DNA of 64,000 bases from Clostridium_AD sp050717545 (GCF_050717545.1 NZ_JBOITN010000043.1:1-64000); one strand, 5' to 3'. Positions 34,525-44,460 are shown, counted from the first letter of the stretch. Notes: a model not told the origin generated them from the letters alone. Numbers and translations are program-made.

Positions 34525-35364
34525 CTAACTCATTTTTAAAATCGCCTCATCAATAATCCAATCGGGGGTTGAGGCTCCCGCTGTAACTCCTATAACCTTA
34601 ATATTTTTATCCTTTATAAATTCATCAGGAATTCCATGAACGTTCTCTACATATAAAGTATTTTCGCAATTTCTTTTACATATCTCATAAAGTTTTGTAG
34701 TATTAGAACTATTAAACCCACCAATAACAAGCATCGCATCTACTTTTTTTGAAAGCTGCTCTGCAGATTTTTGGCGTACTTCTGTTGCGCTACAAATAGT
34801 ATTAAATGCAATTATCTCCTTACTTATTTTTATAACTTTAGCTAATACATTCTCAAAAGTAGTTTGTGTTTCAGTTGTCTGAGAAACTACACATACCTTA
34901 TTTGATATTGGCCCAGATTCTACGTCTCCCCTAAGTATTGTTGCGCAGTTATTACACCATCCATTAATTCCAATTACTTCAGGATGAGTTTTATCACCTA
35001 CAATAATTATATGATATCCTAAGTCATAATATTTTTTCACTTTTTTATGGATATTTGCAACGTAAGGGCATGTTGCATCTATTATATTAAGATTAGTTCT
35101 CTTTAGTATATTTAATGTTTCCTCAGATACTCCATGTGATCTTATTATTAATGTATCATTTCCTTCTAATCTATCAATATTTTCAAGCTCTATAGGATTT
35201 ATTAAATTTTCTTTTAGAAAACTTACAACATCATTATTATGTATAAGTGGTCCTAGTGTATATATTCTATTATTATACTTTTTTTTCATGTTTATAGCTG
35301 TATCCACTGCTCGTTTTACACCAAAACAAAAACCAGCAGAATCTGCAAGTATTATTTCTCTCAT
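34525..35364 (-). CDS. ispH: 4-hydroxy-3-methylbut-2-enyl diphosphate reductase
   Basis: This 279-residue iron-sulfur enzyme performs the last step of the MEP isoprenoid pathway, reducing HMBPP to IPP and DMAPP. The three cluster cysteines are Cys13 (GFCFGVKRAV), Cys99 (DATCPYV) and Cys191 (NTICSATEVRQ), and the substrate-binding THPEV is at 126-130. It is a stand-alone protein, whereas many clostridia make an IspH-ribosomal S1 fusion. It follows cmk on the same strand with a repeat copy between them. Confidence 0.96.
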   Translation of the reverse strand: MREIILADSAGFCFGVKRAVDTAINMKKKYNNRIYTLGPLIHNNDVVSFLKENLINPIELENIDRLEGNDTLIIRSHGVSEETLNILKRTNLNIIDATCPYVANIHKKVKKYYDLGYHIIIVGDKTHPEVIGINGWCNNCATILRGDVESGPISNKVCVVSQTTETQTTFENVLAKVIKISKEIIAFNTICSATEVRQKSAEQLSKKVDAMLVIGGFNSSNTTKLYEICKRNCENTLYVENVHGIPDEFIKDKNIKVIGVTAGASTPDWIIDEAILKMS

Positions 35365-35378
35365 TCTGCCATCTCCTT

Positions 35379-35412
35379 AAATCATTTTCTGCGGAGCTGA
35401 AATGTCGTTAAA
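35379..35412 (-). repeat. dispersed intergenic repeat copy
   Basis: On the minus strand it reads TTTAACGACATTTCAGCTCC then GCAGAAAATGATTT. This is the same order as the copy at 24027-24060. It lies between ispH and cmk, within a likely operon. Confidence 0.7.
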
Positions 35413-35434
35413 TCATCTTTTTATAATCGCTCAA

Positions 35435-36097
35435 TTAATTGTTTTTATTCTTTGAATTCATTTGTAATTCTATCGCCTTAACTACTCCATTTATATCTAA
35501 AGCAGTAGAATCTATTTCTACAGCATCTATAGCTTTTCTAAGTGGATTAACTGCTCTGTGGGTATCAATATAATCTCTTTTAATAATATCATCTAAAATA
35601 GTATTATAATCAACTTTTAACCCCTTAACAATTAATTCTTCATATCTTCTATTTGCCCTTTTTTCACAGGACGCCGTTAAATAAAATTTAAAAGTTGCAT
35701 CCACAAGCACTACAGTACCGATATCTCTTCCATCCATAATAACACTATATTTTTTAGCTATATTTTGTTGCAAATTAACAAGAATTTCGCGAATTTCGGG
35801 AACTGCAGCGTACTTAGAAACATTATTGCTTATAATCGGCATGTTTATCATATCCGTCAAATCTTCATTATTAACTATAATGTGGTTCTCTTCAAAATGC
35901 ATCTCTAAAGATTCAACAAGTTTTGTTAAATCTCCTACATTATCTTCTGAAATATTTGCATTCATAGCTTTTAAAGCAACTGCTCTATACATTGCGCCTG
36001 TGTTAACATACATAAGATTGAATTTTTCACCTATTATTTTAGCTATGGTACTTTTCCCTGCACCTGCAGGCCCATCTATTGCAACAGATAATCCCAT
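35435..36097 (-). CDS. cmk: cytidylate kinase
   Basis: The 220-residue kinase phosphorylates CMP and dCMP with ATP. The P-loop GPAGAGKST is at residues 8-16, the CMP-binding region includes NTGAMYRAVAL (33-43) and MDGRDIGTVV, and the lid RRYEEL follows. Cmk lies between the HI0933 flavoprotein and ispH on one strand, an order common in clostridia. Confidence 0.96.
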   Translation of the reverse strand: MGLSVAIDGPAGAGKSTIAKIIGEKFNLMYVNTGAMYRAVALKAMNANISEDNVGDLTKLVESLEMHFEENHIIVNNEDLTDMINMPIISNNVSKYAAVPEIREILVNLQQNIAKKYSVIMDGRDIGTVVLVDATFKFYLTASCEKRANRRYEELIVKGLKVDYNTILDDIIKRDYIDTHRAVNPLRKAIDAVEIDSTALDINGVVKAIELQMNSKNKNN

Positions 36098-36141
36098 TAT
36101 ATTTCACTCCCCGTTTACTTAACTAATTATTTAACACTAAT

Positions 36142-37368
36142 TTACTCTAACCCTACATTAGTACCAGCTAATGCTCCTGTAGATAATGCTATTTGAAGAT
36201 TATAGCCACCGGTATATGCATCTACATCTATCATTTCACCTGCAAAATATAAATTATCAATTTTCTTTGATTTCATGGTAGACGCATCTATTTCTAAAGT
36301 ATCAACCCCTCCACTGGTAATGATAGCTTCTTCTATTGGGCGAAGACCTTTAACATTAAGCTGTAGATTTTGAAGTAAATTTACTAAAGTTTTTCTTTCT
36401 TGCTTAGTAATAGAATTAACCTTCTTTTCTTCATCAATATTAGACAATTGAATTATCGTGTTAATTAGCTTACTAGGAAGTAGATCATTTAATGCGTTCT
36501 TAAAATCTTTGTTTGCATATTTTAAGAAATCACTTTGAATTCTTTTATCAAGCTGAACTTCACTTAATGCTGGCTTTAAATTTATTGAAATCTTTAATTT
36601 TTCTTCTTCTTTCACAAAACTACTTGCACTCAAAACGATAGGTCCTGAAATTCCATAATGAGTGAAAATCATCTCTCCAAATTCTTTATATATATTCTTA
36701 TTCTTACTATTTATAATCCTTAATTCTACATTTTTTAGTGAAAGACCCTGTAAATCCTTAATCCATAACTCATCTACCTCTATTGGTACAAGTGATGGTC
36801 TAGGCTTAATTATATTATGTCCTAAAAAACGAGCATAATTTAAACCTTCACCAGATGAACCTGTTTTGGGATATGATAAACCACCAGTACATAATATGAA
36901 ATAATCCCCATATACACTACTTCCATCACCAAGTTCTACTCCAATAATCTTCTTATTATCTCTGATTAGCTTTTTCACTTTTAAGTTTAATAATACCTCA
37001 ACATTTTTATTTTGTAGTTCATTATTAAACGCTTTTATAATATCTGACGATTTATCTGATTCAGGAAACACTCTATCTCCTCTTTCAACCTTAAGGTTAA
37101 CCCCTAGCTGCTTAAAAAAATTCATTGTATCCTCGTTTGTAAAAGAATATAAAGAACTATACAGGAAATTAGGATTACATGGTATATTCTCAAAAAAATC
37201 ACCAATATCCTTGGCATTTGTAATGTTACATCTACCTTTACCTGTTATATAAAGCTTTCTTCCTAATTTATCATTTTTTTCAATAAGTACCACCTTATGT
37301 TTTGATGCAGCTGTAGCAGCCGCCATCATACCTGCTGGTCCGCCTCCAATAATAATTACCTTTGACAT
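36142..37368 (-). CDS. HI0933/YhiN family NAD(P)/FAD-dependent oxidoreductase
   Basis: The 408-residue flavoprotein has the FAD-binding GGGPAGMMAA (8-17), ITGKGRCNITN (the family's substrate-side motif), the second nucleotide motif LCTGGLSYPKTGSSGEG, and a C-terminal YFAGEMIDVDAYTGGYNLQIA that closes the FAD site. This family is also annotated as aminoacetone oxidase-like, but the natural substrate is unknown. It is followed 44 nt later by cmk. The context suggests only co-transcription with cmk and ispH. Confidence 0.9.
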   Translation of the reverse strand: MSKVIIIGGGPAGMMAAATAASKHKVVLIEKNDKLGRKLYITGKGRCNITNAKDIGDFFENIPCNPNFLYSSLYSFTNEDTMNFFKQLGVNLKVERGDRVFPESDKSSDIIKAFNNELQNKNVEVLLNLKVKKLIRDNKKIIGVELGDGSSVYGDYFILCTGGLSYPKTGSSGEGLNYARFLGHNIIKPRPSLVPIEVDELWIKDLQGLSLKNVELRIINSKNKNIYKEFGEMIFTHYGISGPIVLSASSFVKEEEKLKISINLKPALSEVQLDKRIQSDFLKYANKDFKNALNDLLPSKLINTIIQLSNIDEEKKVNSITKQERKTLVNLLQNLQLNVKGLRPIEEAIITSGGVDTLEIDASTMKSKKIDNLYFAGEMIDVDAYTGGYNLQIALSTGALAGTNVGLE

Positions 37369-37490
37369 CCAATCACTCCTTTATTTTTCATCCTATTTTT
37401 TATATAATCCAAATTACAAAAAATCAAAAGAAAACCCCTGTAAAAGGATTATCATCAGACGTTCTCCAAGAACTTTCTATTGTAGATTAA

Positions 37491-38369
37491 CTATCTTTCC
37501 TCTTTATCTCTAAAAGAATAAACTTGATATTCTTCCCATATACCTTCTAAAGCCGAAAATGTAGTTGATATTTTTTCTTTTTCTCTTAATCCAACAGCAA
37601 TAATTAATGCATTTATTACACTAAGAGGCGCCACTAAAGAATCAACAAATGAGGCCATATTACTTTGTGCTATCAATGTATAGTCAGCTTTAGCTGCTAT
37701 TGGAGATAGTAAGCTATCAGTTATTGCTACAACATTAGCATTTTTACTTTTAGCAAAAGCTAAAGCTTCAATTGTTCTTGTGGTATACCTAGGAAATCCT
37801 ATTCCAATTACAACATCTTCGCCTGTAACATTAAGCATTTGTTCGAATATATCACTTACTCCATATGCAACAACCTTAACATTATCTAAAATAAGATTTA
37901 AATAAAATGCTAAAAATTCTGCCAGTGCTGCTGAACTTCTAAGCCCAATTATATATATTTTTTTAGCTTCAAACAATGAATTTACTATATCATCAAATGT
38001 TTTGTGATTAATCTTATCAAGTGTAGCTCTAATATTTTCCATATCAGCCTTCAATACACCTTTTAGTGCATTTTCTTGAGTAATAAAATCATTAGATAAC
38101 TCAATCCTCTGTACAGTTGTTAATTTGTTTTTAATTAATTCTTGAAGCGATTTCTGTAGTTTTGGGTACCCACTAAACCCTAACTCATTTGCAAATCTTA
38201 CTACTGTAGATTCACTTACTCCAACACTAATACCTAATTTAGCTGCTGTCATAAACGCGGCCTTATCATAGTGCTTTAAAATATATTCAGCTATTAATTT
38301 CTGCCCCTTGCTTAATCGTGGAAACTTGATTTGAATTTCCCGCATCAAATCCTGTTTGTTATTTTCCAT
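37491..38369 (-). CDS. MurR/RpiR family transcriptional regulator
   Basis: The 292-residue protein has the RpiR N-terminal helix-turn-helix (about 1-80, with VSESTVVRFANELGFSGYPKLQ) and a C-terminal SIS domain (about 125-265) that senses phosphosugars. A target sugar operon is not visible nearby, so its effector is unknown. An inverted repeat of TGAAAT half-sites (38405-38452) lies just upstream, a candidate autoregulatory site. Confidence 0.92.
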   Translation of the reverse strand: MENNKQDLMREIQIKFPRLSKGQKLIAEYILKHYDKAAFMTAAKLGISVGVSESTVVRFANELGFSGYPKLQKSLQELIKNKLTTVQRIELSNDFITQENALKGVLKADMENIRATLDKINHKTFDDIVNSLFEAKKIYIIGLRSSAALAEFLAFYLNLILDNVKVVAYGVSDIFEQMLNVTGEDVVIGIGFPRYTTRTIEALAFAKSKNANVVAITDSLLSPIAAKADYTLIAQSNMASFVDSLVAPLSVINALIIAVGLREKEKISTTFSALEGIWEEYQVYSFRDKEER

Positions 38370-38404
38370 ACTAAACTCAATCCTTTCTATTAAAACTCAA
38401 TCTA

Positions 38405-38452
38405 ATGAAATAAAAATTTCAATAACTAATAAAATGAATTTTTTTATTTCAT
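38405..38452. promoter_or_regulatory. TGAAAT inverted repeats upstream of the RpiR gene
   Basis: ATGAAATAAAAA (38405-38416) and TTTTTATTTCAT (38441-38452) form a perfect 12-bp inverted repeat. The left arm is itself in the palindrome TGAAATAAAAATTTCA (38406-38421). RpiR regulators often bind TGAAA/TTTCA dyads. Confidence 0.5.
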
Positions 38453-38569
38453 TTTATCATCTATTGAACATACATTCAATAATTTATTCATTGATATAAT
38501 GTTTTTTCTGTTATTCTTTATATATAGATGAAAAATTCTGTCATGTTTCTCATTTTTTGAAATTTTAAA

Positions 38570-39280
38570 TTATAAATTCTTCAAATAATTTATTTCATCT
38601 TCAGTTAAGTTTCTCCATGATCCTTTTTCCATATCTCCAATTTTTATGTTTCCAACGGAAATTCTCTTGAGAGCAATAACTGGATGATCTATTGCTTCAC
38701 ACATTTTTCTAATTTGACGATTCTTTCCTTCGTGTATAGTAATAGTAGCCCTGCAGTTAAATCCTACCCGCTTAGTTATTTCAAAACTTGCTTTCGCTGT
38801 AATGTACCCGTCAATATCTATCCCATTACAAAACTTGTCTATTTCTTCTTGATTTGGACATCCCTCGAGTATTGCTATGTAAACTTTGTTAATTCCTTGT
38901 CTTGGGTGAATCACCTTGTTGTAGATATCCCCATCGTTAGTCAATATAATTAGACCACTTGTATCATAATCTAAACGTCCTATTGGATATATTCTTTCCT
39001 CTACCTTAACTAAATCTAGAATAGTTTTTCTATCTTTTTCATCTTTAACAGTAGATACAATACCTTCAGGTTTATTTAGCGCAATATAAACTTTATTTTC
39101 TTCAATAGTAATAATTTTATTATCTACATGAACAATATCTGTTTCAGGATCAATTTTATGTCCTAGTTCTGTAATTTCTAAATTATTTACTTTTACTCTC
39201 CCAGATGTAATTATTTTCTCGCATTTTCTTCGCGAAGCAACACCACATCTTGCCATAAATTTTTGCAAACGTTCTTCCAC
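38570..39280 (-). CDS. rluB: pseudouridine synthase, RsuA/RluB family
   Basis: The 236-residue protein has an N-terminal S4 RNA-binding domain (RLQKFMARCGVASRRKCE) and a catalytic domain with GRLDYDTSGLIILTNDG; Asp104 is the nucleophile. The C-terminal GKNRQIRKMC motif is typical of the RluB/E/F group. It would isomerise a uridine in 23S rRNA, most likely the RluB site, but RsuA-like activity cannot be excluded. Confidence 0.88.
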   Translation of the reverse strand: MEERLQKFMARCGVASRRKCEKIITSGRVKVNNLEITELGHKIDPETDIVHVDNKIITIEENKVYIALNKPEGIVSTVKDEKDRKTILDLVKVEERIYPIGRLDYDTSGLIILTNDGDIYNKVIHPRQGINKVYIAILEGCPNQEEIDKFCNGIDIDGYITAKASFEITKRVGFNCRATITIHEGKNRQIRKMCEAIDHPVIALKRISVGNIKIGDMEKGSWRNLTEDEINYLKNL

Positions 39281-39634
39281 TATACCACTTCCTAATATTA
39301 TTTTAGTTACTATATAAATATAATTCTTCTATTATAAAATTATCGTAAACGAAATTACCATTAATAAATGCTTAATACGCATTTGTATTTATTTTCGCTA
39401 AGTAATTTTAATCAAATTTTACAATCTGTCGTTAAATAAAACATGATTCAAAATTAAAATTAAATATATATAAATAAGTCTTCATGTAGAATTATATAAG
39501 TATTTGGACAAAAAATCAATTATTCATTTTAATATCTTTAATTGATTAGTTTATAATATATTTCGAATATCATTTATATTAATGTTACTAATGTTATAAT
39601 AAATAAAATGATTATTATAAAAGGAGGCCCTATT
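39281..39634. other. AT-rich divergent intergenic region
   Basis: It separates the pseudouridine synthase and the alcohol dehydrogenase. No gene is seen. A TATAAT-like TATAATATA is present near 39555 but without a good -35. Confidence 0.35.
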
Positions 39635-40735
39635 ATGGATTTTATTAATTACCACATGCCAACTAAAATATTACTTGATGAAGAAGTAGTATTAAAAAAC
39701 AGCACTTTATTTTCAACCTATGGAAATAAAGCTTTAATAGTAACAGGTAAAATTTCTTCAATTAAAAATGGCTCATTAAAAGATGTTATAGGTGCACTAA
39801 AAAATGAAGGAATTACATATGATGTTTATAATAATGTAGAAGAAAATCCCTCTTTAGAAACTGTAGATAATATAGCAAAGCTTGGAAGAACACAAAAATC
39901 AGATTTTATTATTGGTATTGGAGGAGGCTCTCCCATCGATGCGGCAAAAGCAGCTGGCATACTACTAATGAACCCCACTGCTTCAAGTTTTGATTTGTTT
40001 AATAGTCCAAATTTAAATTCTGTGCCGATTATTGCTGTACCAACAACTGCTGGCACTGGATCTGAAACAACTCCCTATTCAATACTTACTGATAATCAGC
40101 TTCAAACAAAACATGGTATATGTCAAAAAGTATTTCCAGAAATTGCTCTCCTGGATGTAAAATATCTAATGTTTTTACCTGAGAGAGTAACTGTTAATAC
40201 TTCAATAGATGCATTAACTCATTTAGTCGAAGGTTATTTATCTTCAAAATCAAATATAGTAAGTGATGCCTTGGCTGAAAAAGGTTTGAAATTGTTTGGT
40301 GAATGTTTAAATATGATAAAAGAAAAAGATTTTACATGTGTTGTTAGGAAAAAATTAATGTTAGCTTCTACCATAGCTGGGATGGTAATAGCACAAACGG
40401 CTACGTCACTTCCACACGCAATGGGATATGCGCTTACATATTTTCATAATATGCCACATGGAAAAGCAAATGGAGTACTTTTAAAATCGTATTTAGAATT
40501 TTGTGATGATGAAAATAAAGTAAGAAAAATTTTATATTTATTAACTTTAGAAAATTTAGATGAACTTGGTGTGTTTTTAAATGATATGCTTGGATGCGTA
40601 GATAACGTAAGTTATGAAGATATATGTTCTTACTCAAGCAAGATCATAGCAAACAAGGACAAATTAAAAAATCATCCAGCACCTGTTAGTGTAGATGATA
40701 TAATAACAATATATAAAAACTCACTTAACTTATAA
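39635..40735 (+). CDS. iron-containing alcohol dehydrogenase family protein
   Basis: The 366-residue group III dehydrogenase has the NAD(P)-binding GGGSPIDAAKAAG and PTTAGTGSE motifs. Metal-site histidines appear in LPHAMGYALTYFHNMPHGKANG. It would interconvert an alcohol and aldehyde or a related polyol; the substrate is unknown. AAAGGAGG before 39635 fixes the ATG; an in-frame ATG at 39608 overlaps that site. A strong terminator follows. Confidence 0.93.
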   Translation: MDFINYHMPTKILLDEEVVLKNSTLFSTYGNKALIVTGKISSIKNGSLKDVIGALKNEGITYDVYNNVEENPSLETVDNIAKLGRTQKSDFIIGIGGGSPIDAAKAAGILLMNPTASSFDLFNSPNLNSVPIIAVPTTAGTGSETTPYSILTDNQLQTKHGICQKVFPEIALLDVKYLMFLPERVTVNTSIDALTHLVEGYLSSKSNIVSDALAEKGLKLFGECLNMIKEKDFTCVVRKKLMLASTIAGMVIAQTATSLPHAMGYALTYFHNMPHGKANGVLLKSYLEFCDDENKVRKILYLLTLENLDELGVFLNDMLGCVDNVSYEDICSYSSKIIANKDKLKNHPAPVSVDDIITIYKNSLNL

Positions 40736-40773
40736 TTACTTTTAATTAATATAAAATTGTTCAATAAAATGAT

Positions 40774-40808
40774 AAAAAAAAGGAAGTGAAATTTCACTTC
40801 CTTTTTTT
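40774..40808. terminator. bidirectional terminator between ADH and msrA
   Basis: A perfect 17-bp stem AAAAAAAGGAAGTGAAA with its complement, with A- and T-tracts on the flanks. The two genes converge. Confidence 0.9.
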
Positions 40809-40820
40809 TATTATATTGAT

Positions 40821-41300
40821 TTAAATATCATCTAAATTAATATGACAATAGCCTGCTGGATTTTTTTGTAGATACTTTTGATGATAATCTTCAGCATCAT
40901 AAAAACAAGAAACAGGTAATATCTCTGTTACTAATTTCTTATTATATTTTAATTGAACTTCATCCTTTGTTTTTAATATAACATCCAAATCTGACTCATC
41001 GAAATAATAAATAGCACTTCGATATTGGCTCCCTATATCTGGACCTTGTCTATTTGAAACAGTAGGATCTATTATTCGCCAAAACTTATTTAAAATTTTC
41101 TCGAGGGTTATGACGTTCTCATCATAATTTATCAAACATGATTCAGCATGCCCAGTAGTTCCAAGACAAACTTCATTGTAAGTAGGACTTTTTTTTGTAC
41201 CATTAGCATATCCAACCTTTGTTTCAATAATACCATCTATTTTCGACATGTAAGCTTCTACACCCCAAAAGCATCCTCCAGCTACAATAATACTTTTCAT
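40821..41300 (-). CDS. msrA: peptide methionine sulfoxide reductase MsrA
   Basis: The 159-residue enzyme reduces the S-epimer of methionine sulfoxide in oxidised proteins. The active-site GGCFWGVE holds the catalytic Cys10. GCVGYANG-like GYANGTKKSPTYNEVC and the HAESC motif are visible. A recycling cysteine may be Cys in PVSCFYDAEDYHQ or C-terminal GYCHINL. It lies alone, upstream of the short ssb gene on the same strand but separated by 66 nt. Confidence 0.96.
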   Translation of the reverse strand: MKSIIVAGGCFWGVEAYMSKIDGIIETKVGYANGTKKSPTYNEVCLGTTGHAESCLINYDENVITLEKILNKFWRIIDPTVSNRQGPDIGSQYRSAIYYFDESDLDVILKTKDEVQLKYNKKLVTEILPVSCFYDAEDYHQKYLQKNPAGYCHINLDDI

Positions 41301-41366
41301 TAAATCATCTCACCTTTTTGTTATTACTGATTTCTAAATTATACCACAGCAATAATCTTATGAACA

Positions 41367-41696
41367 CTATACTATCTGTTGTTTATTATCTAGGAATTTA
41401 AAATCTTCTGCTACAACTTCTGTACTATATTTTTTTATTCCATCTTTATCTGTGTAACTACTGCTAGAGAGCCTACCCGTTATTCCAATTTGACTTCCTT
41501 TTTTCAAATGTTTACACATGCTTTCTGCCGCGCCATTCCAAGCCACGATATTTATAAAATCAGCTTCTGGTTGCAAATCCTTATGTGATACTCTATTAAT
41601 TGCCAATGTAAATCTAGTATAGAATCCTTTACCCTCGTTAAAACTCCTAAGTTCTAAATCTCTTGTTATTCTACCAATTATTGAAACTGTATTCAT
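41367..41696 (-). CDS. short single-stranded DNA-binding protein paralogue
   Basis: The 109-residue protein is an SSB OB-fold (MNTVSIIGRITRDLELR, FTLAINR, ADFINIVAWNGAAE, GSQIGITGRLSSSSY, TEVVAEDFKFL). It stops right after the OB-fold and lacks the acidic DDDIPF tip that recruits repair proteins in the main SSB. It may be a natural-competence or sporulation-type SSB, or a mobile-element remnant. AGGAGAG upstream supports the start. Confidence 0.88.
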   Translation of the reverse strand: MNTVSIIGRITRDLELRSFNEGKGFYTRFTLAINRVSHKDLQPEADFINIVAWNGAAESMCKHLKKGSQIGITGRLSSSSYTDKDGIKKYSTEVVAEDFKFLDNKQQIV

Positions 41697-41966
41697 ATAT
41701 TATCTCTCCTTTTTATTTAATTTTCTAAATTATTGACAATAACAATGGATTTTATACAAACTGATTTTGTTTACTATAATTATTTCGAGGGCATTAGTTA
41801 AAATTTTTTAGTTTACATTTTTATATAGGTTTACATAATTCTAATTATGTAATTTAATCTATTTGTTTTATTTCTGTATAATTAATATATATGTTTGATT
41901 GAAAAAATTTTACAAAAAAATAAACCATATAATCACATATAGTTTATTGAATCTAGTTTTTTTATA

Positions 41967-43211
41967 TTAATAGTTAAAGTAATAGGATTCAAGCATGTAT
42001 TTCGAATTATATCTTATACATAACTTTTTCAAATAGAGCTTAACCTTATCCTTGCGCGATATATCTAAAAGAAGTTTTTCAAAATGGTTCTTTTCATTTT
42101 GCGAAACTTTCTTTTTAACATATCCCCACACATGCTCGCATGTATTTATAAAAGCCCCATCATCCACATCAAGATTTATTATTTCATCTGTATATTCATA
42201 AAATTCTTGAATACTACAATTATCTTTTATAAGTTTACTACAAGCTTTATAATATTTATAATTTCTTTCCATTAACACGTATTTATATTTCGCCCACTGC
42301 TTCTCAATTATCGTACCTTTAACTTTTTTGTCCATGTTATTAACTATAAGATTACATTTTATAGCCGAGATATCCTTGTCTTTTACTTCAAGCATAATAT
42401 CAAGTTTAAACTCTTTAACCTGATTGTAATATTCTAAAAACTTCTTAACTACTATGGTCCTTGAATGTGCCCCTATTTGCTTAACAGAATTTTGCTGACT
42501 ATAGTGCACTTTTATATTACCATCTTTTTCTTTCCATGTTTTAGCTACCTTCTCCATTATTTCTTTTATAGATATATCTATTTCGTGATTACATAAATGA
42601 TGTAAATTATCAAAAATTACTGGTATATTAATTTTCATACTTACAAAAAGTACATCCTGGATGTTAAATATTTTATCATCATTTTCTATTACAAGTCTAC
42701 TCTTAACTGAATTTGACAATCTTTTAAAGTTATCAATAAATCTACTCATAGCTGCATTTTTATCTCCATATCCTCCGCCAATATGAAGTATAATTTTATT
42801 ACTTGAGTCCACCCCTAGTGAATCAAGAAACAAGCAGTGATACTCTAAATCTTTAATAGCCCTTGTTACTATCTCTTCTTTTTGGGCATTTAGCACTGTA
42901 TATTGACCTGGATGCATAGAAACTCTCATGCTACTTTTTTTTATATATTCACCTATTTCATTTAATTCATTTTTGAAGTATTCATTCCACTTAATATCAT
43001 TAATACTATGACTTCCCAGTGGGACTATATCTGAACTTATTCTAAATAAATTTATGTTACTCTCTTTATTATTCTGCAATATTGTCTTTAAATCCATTAA
43101 ATTTTCTGCAACTACTTCTAGAAGCAACTTCTGCGAAAACTTTTTAATTGTTAATCTTCTACTTGTTCTTGCATTTGTTGTTAGTGGAACACATGCATAT
43201 CCTATTTTCAT
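41967..43211 (-). CDS. uvsE: UV damage endonuclease UvsE
   Basis: The 414-residue TIM-barrel enzyme nicks 5' to UV photoproducts and other distortions. Motifs typical of UVDE include IGYACVP, RISSDIVPLGSHS, MHPGQYTVLNA, HIGGGYGDK, and LVIENDD. Histidines and acids in these motifs bind the metal cluster. The protein is longer than the core (about 300 residues), with a helical C-terminal extension (about 300-414). It matters in spore-formers exposed to UV. No SOS box is evident upstream. Confidence 0.93.
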   Translation of the reverse strand: MKIGYACVPLTTNARTSRRLTIKKFSQKLLLEVVAENLMDLKTILQNNKESNINLFRISSDIVPLGSHSINDIKWNEYFKNELNEIGEYIKKSSMRVSMHPGQYTVLNAQKEEIVTRAIKDLEYHCLFLDSLGVDSSNKIILHIGGGYGDKNAAMSRFIDNFKRLSNSVKSRLVIENDDKIFNIQDVLFVSMKINIPVIFDNLHHLCNHEIDISIKEIMEKVAKTWKEKDGNIKVHYSQQNSVKQIGAHSRTIVVKKFLEYYNQVKEFKLDIMLEVKDKDISAIKCNLIVNNMDKKVKGTIIEKQWAKYKYVLMERNYKYYKACSKLIKDNCSIQEFYEYTDEIINLDVDDGAFINTCEHVWGYVKKKVSQNEKNHFEKLLLDISRKDKVKLYLKKLCIRYNSKYMLESYYFNY

Positions 43212-43445
43212 AATTTACCCCAGTTCATATTTTATTATTTGCTGATAATGTTCTTCAACTTATTTATAAACATTATTAATTAATATTTTACAACTAAGCA
43301 CCATCTTTATTTCCATTACACTATATAACAGCTTATATTGCTGCTTAATGCTATCAAGAACTGCCAAAAGGTTCACTATTATGCCCTGGTTTTTGTTTAT
43401 GGCTATGAGCATATTTCTCATTATATTTAATTACTAGTTTAACAC

Positions 43446-44423
43446 CTAAAGCAAATCAATTAAATCCCCTGCATTGTTTTTTAATTTATCTACTGAGTGA
43501 ATATACCTATTAGTAGTTGCCAAATTTTTGTGAGCTGCAAAATCCCTAACTTTCTCTACAGTAGCCCCCGCTAAAATTGCTAATGTGATTGCTGTATGCC
43601 TAGTAGAATGAACGCGTATATTTTTATCAATACCTGCATTTTTACACACTTTCTTTATCATGTAATTTAACGTGCTTGAATTTAACTTTTCTTTATTTTT
43701 CCCATTAGTTGAATGACCTGTAAATAAATATTCATCATAATTTGACACTTTATTTCGATTAGTTAACGTAATATATTCATTTATCATGGTAAGAACGCTC
43801 CATTGTAGTTTTACTATGTCCTCCTTACCACCTTTTCTCAAAACCTTCACTACATCATAACCAGTATGCGTAGTAATATCTTCAATCTTAATGTTTATAA
43901 TTTCAGATTTTCTAAGAGCTGTAGTAAATGCAAGTACTAATATCGTTTTATTCCTATGTCCAAGTATTGTAGATGTATCAATACTTTCTAATAAAGTTTT
44001 ACACTCTTCTTTTGTTAAAAACTCTGTTTCCTTATTATTTATTACTGGTTTTTCTTCTTTTAAATTTCCAAAAGGATTATATTTAATTATTTGAATACCT
44101 GTTGAATTATCTTGATATTTAAGTATCCATTTATAAAGTGCACTTAATGATGATATTTTTCTATTTATAGTAGCCGAGGACATATTTTTATCCATTAATT
44201 TCATTATAAAACTTTGTGTATGTAATATAGATACTTTTTTGATGTCTTCTATTGAAATATCAGAAGTAGATGCTACGCAAAAAAAATCCTTTATATCACG
44301 TTCATAACTTTTGGAAGTATAAATACTTTTCCTCGCTTTAATTTCAAGAAAATATGATATAAAGTGTTTGCTGCCTATTGTTACATCTTCATTCCAATTG
44401 AATTCTATGATATTGTTTAACAT
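43446..44423 (-). CDS. tyrosine recombinase/phage-type integrase
   Basis: The 325-residue protein has an N-terminal SAM-like domain (about 20-125) and the catalytic domain with Arg (ALRKSEIINI), HSTRHTAI, HKNLATT and the final Tyr in RYIHSVDKL. It resembles XerC/D-type and integrative-element recombinases. In this window it is distinct from the intron-split recombinase at 6527. Its neighbours are housekeeping genes, so its role may be chromosomal rather than mobile. It is a complete protein. Confidence 0.88.
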   Translation of the reverse strand: MLNNIIEFNWNEDVTIGSKHFISYFLEIKARKSIYTSKSYERDIKDFFCVASTSDISIEDIKKVSILHTQSFIMKLMDKNMSSATINRKISSLSALYKWILKYQDNSTGIQIIKYNPFGNLKEEKPVINNKETEFLTKEECKTLLESIDTSTILGHRNKTILVLAFTTALRKSEIINIKIEDITTHTGYDVVKVLRKGGKEDIVKLQWSVLTMINEYITLTNRNKVSNYDEYLFTGHSTNGKNKEKLNSSTLNYMIKKVCKNAGIDKNIRVHSTRHTAITLAILAGATVEKVRDFAAHKNLATTNRYIHSVDKLKNNAGDLIDLL

Positions 44424-44460
44424 TTATATTCTCCTTTAATATTTTGTAAATTTCTATACA

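Noticed and set aside
43446..44423. Prophage or integrative element around the second tyrosine recombinase
   Set aside because: No phage, plasmid or att-like direct repeats flank it; neighbours are housekeeping genes.
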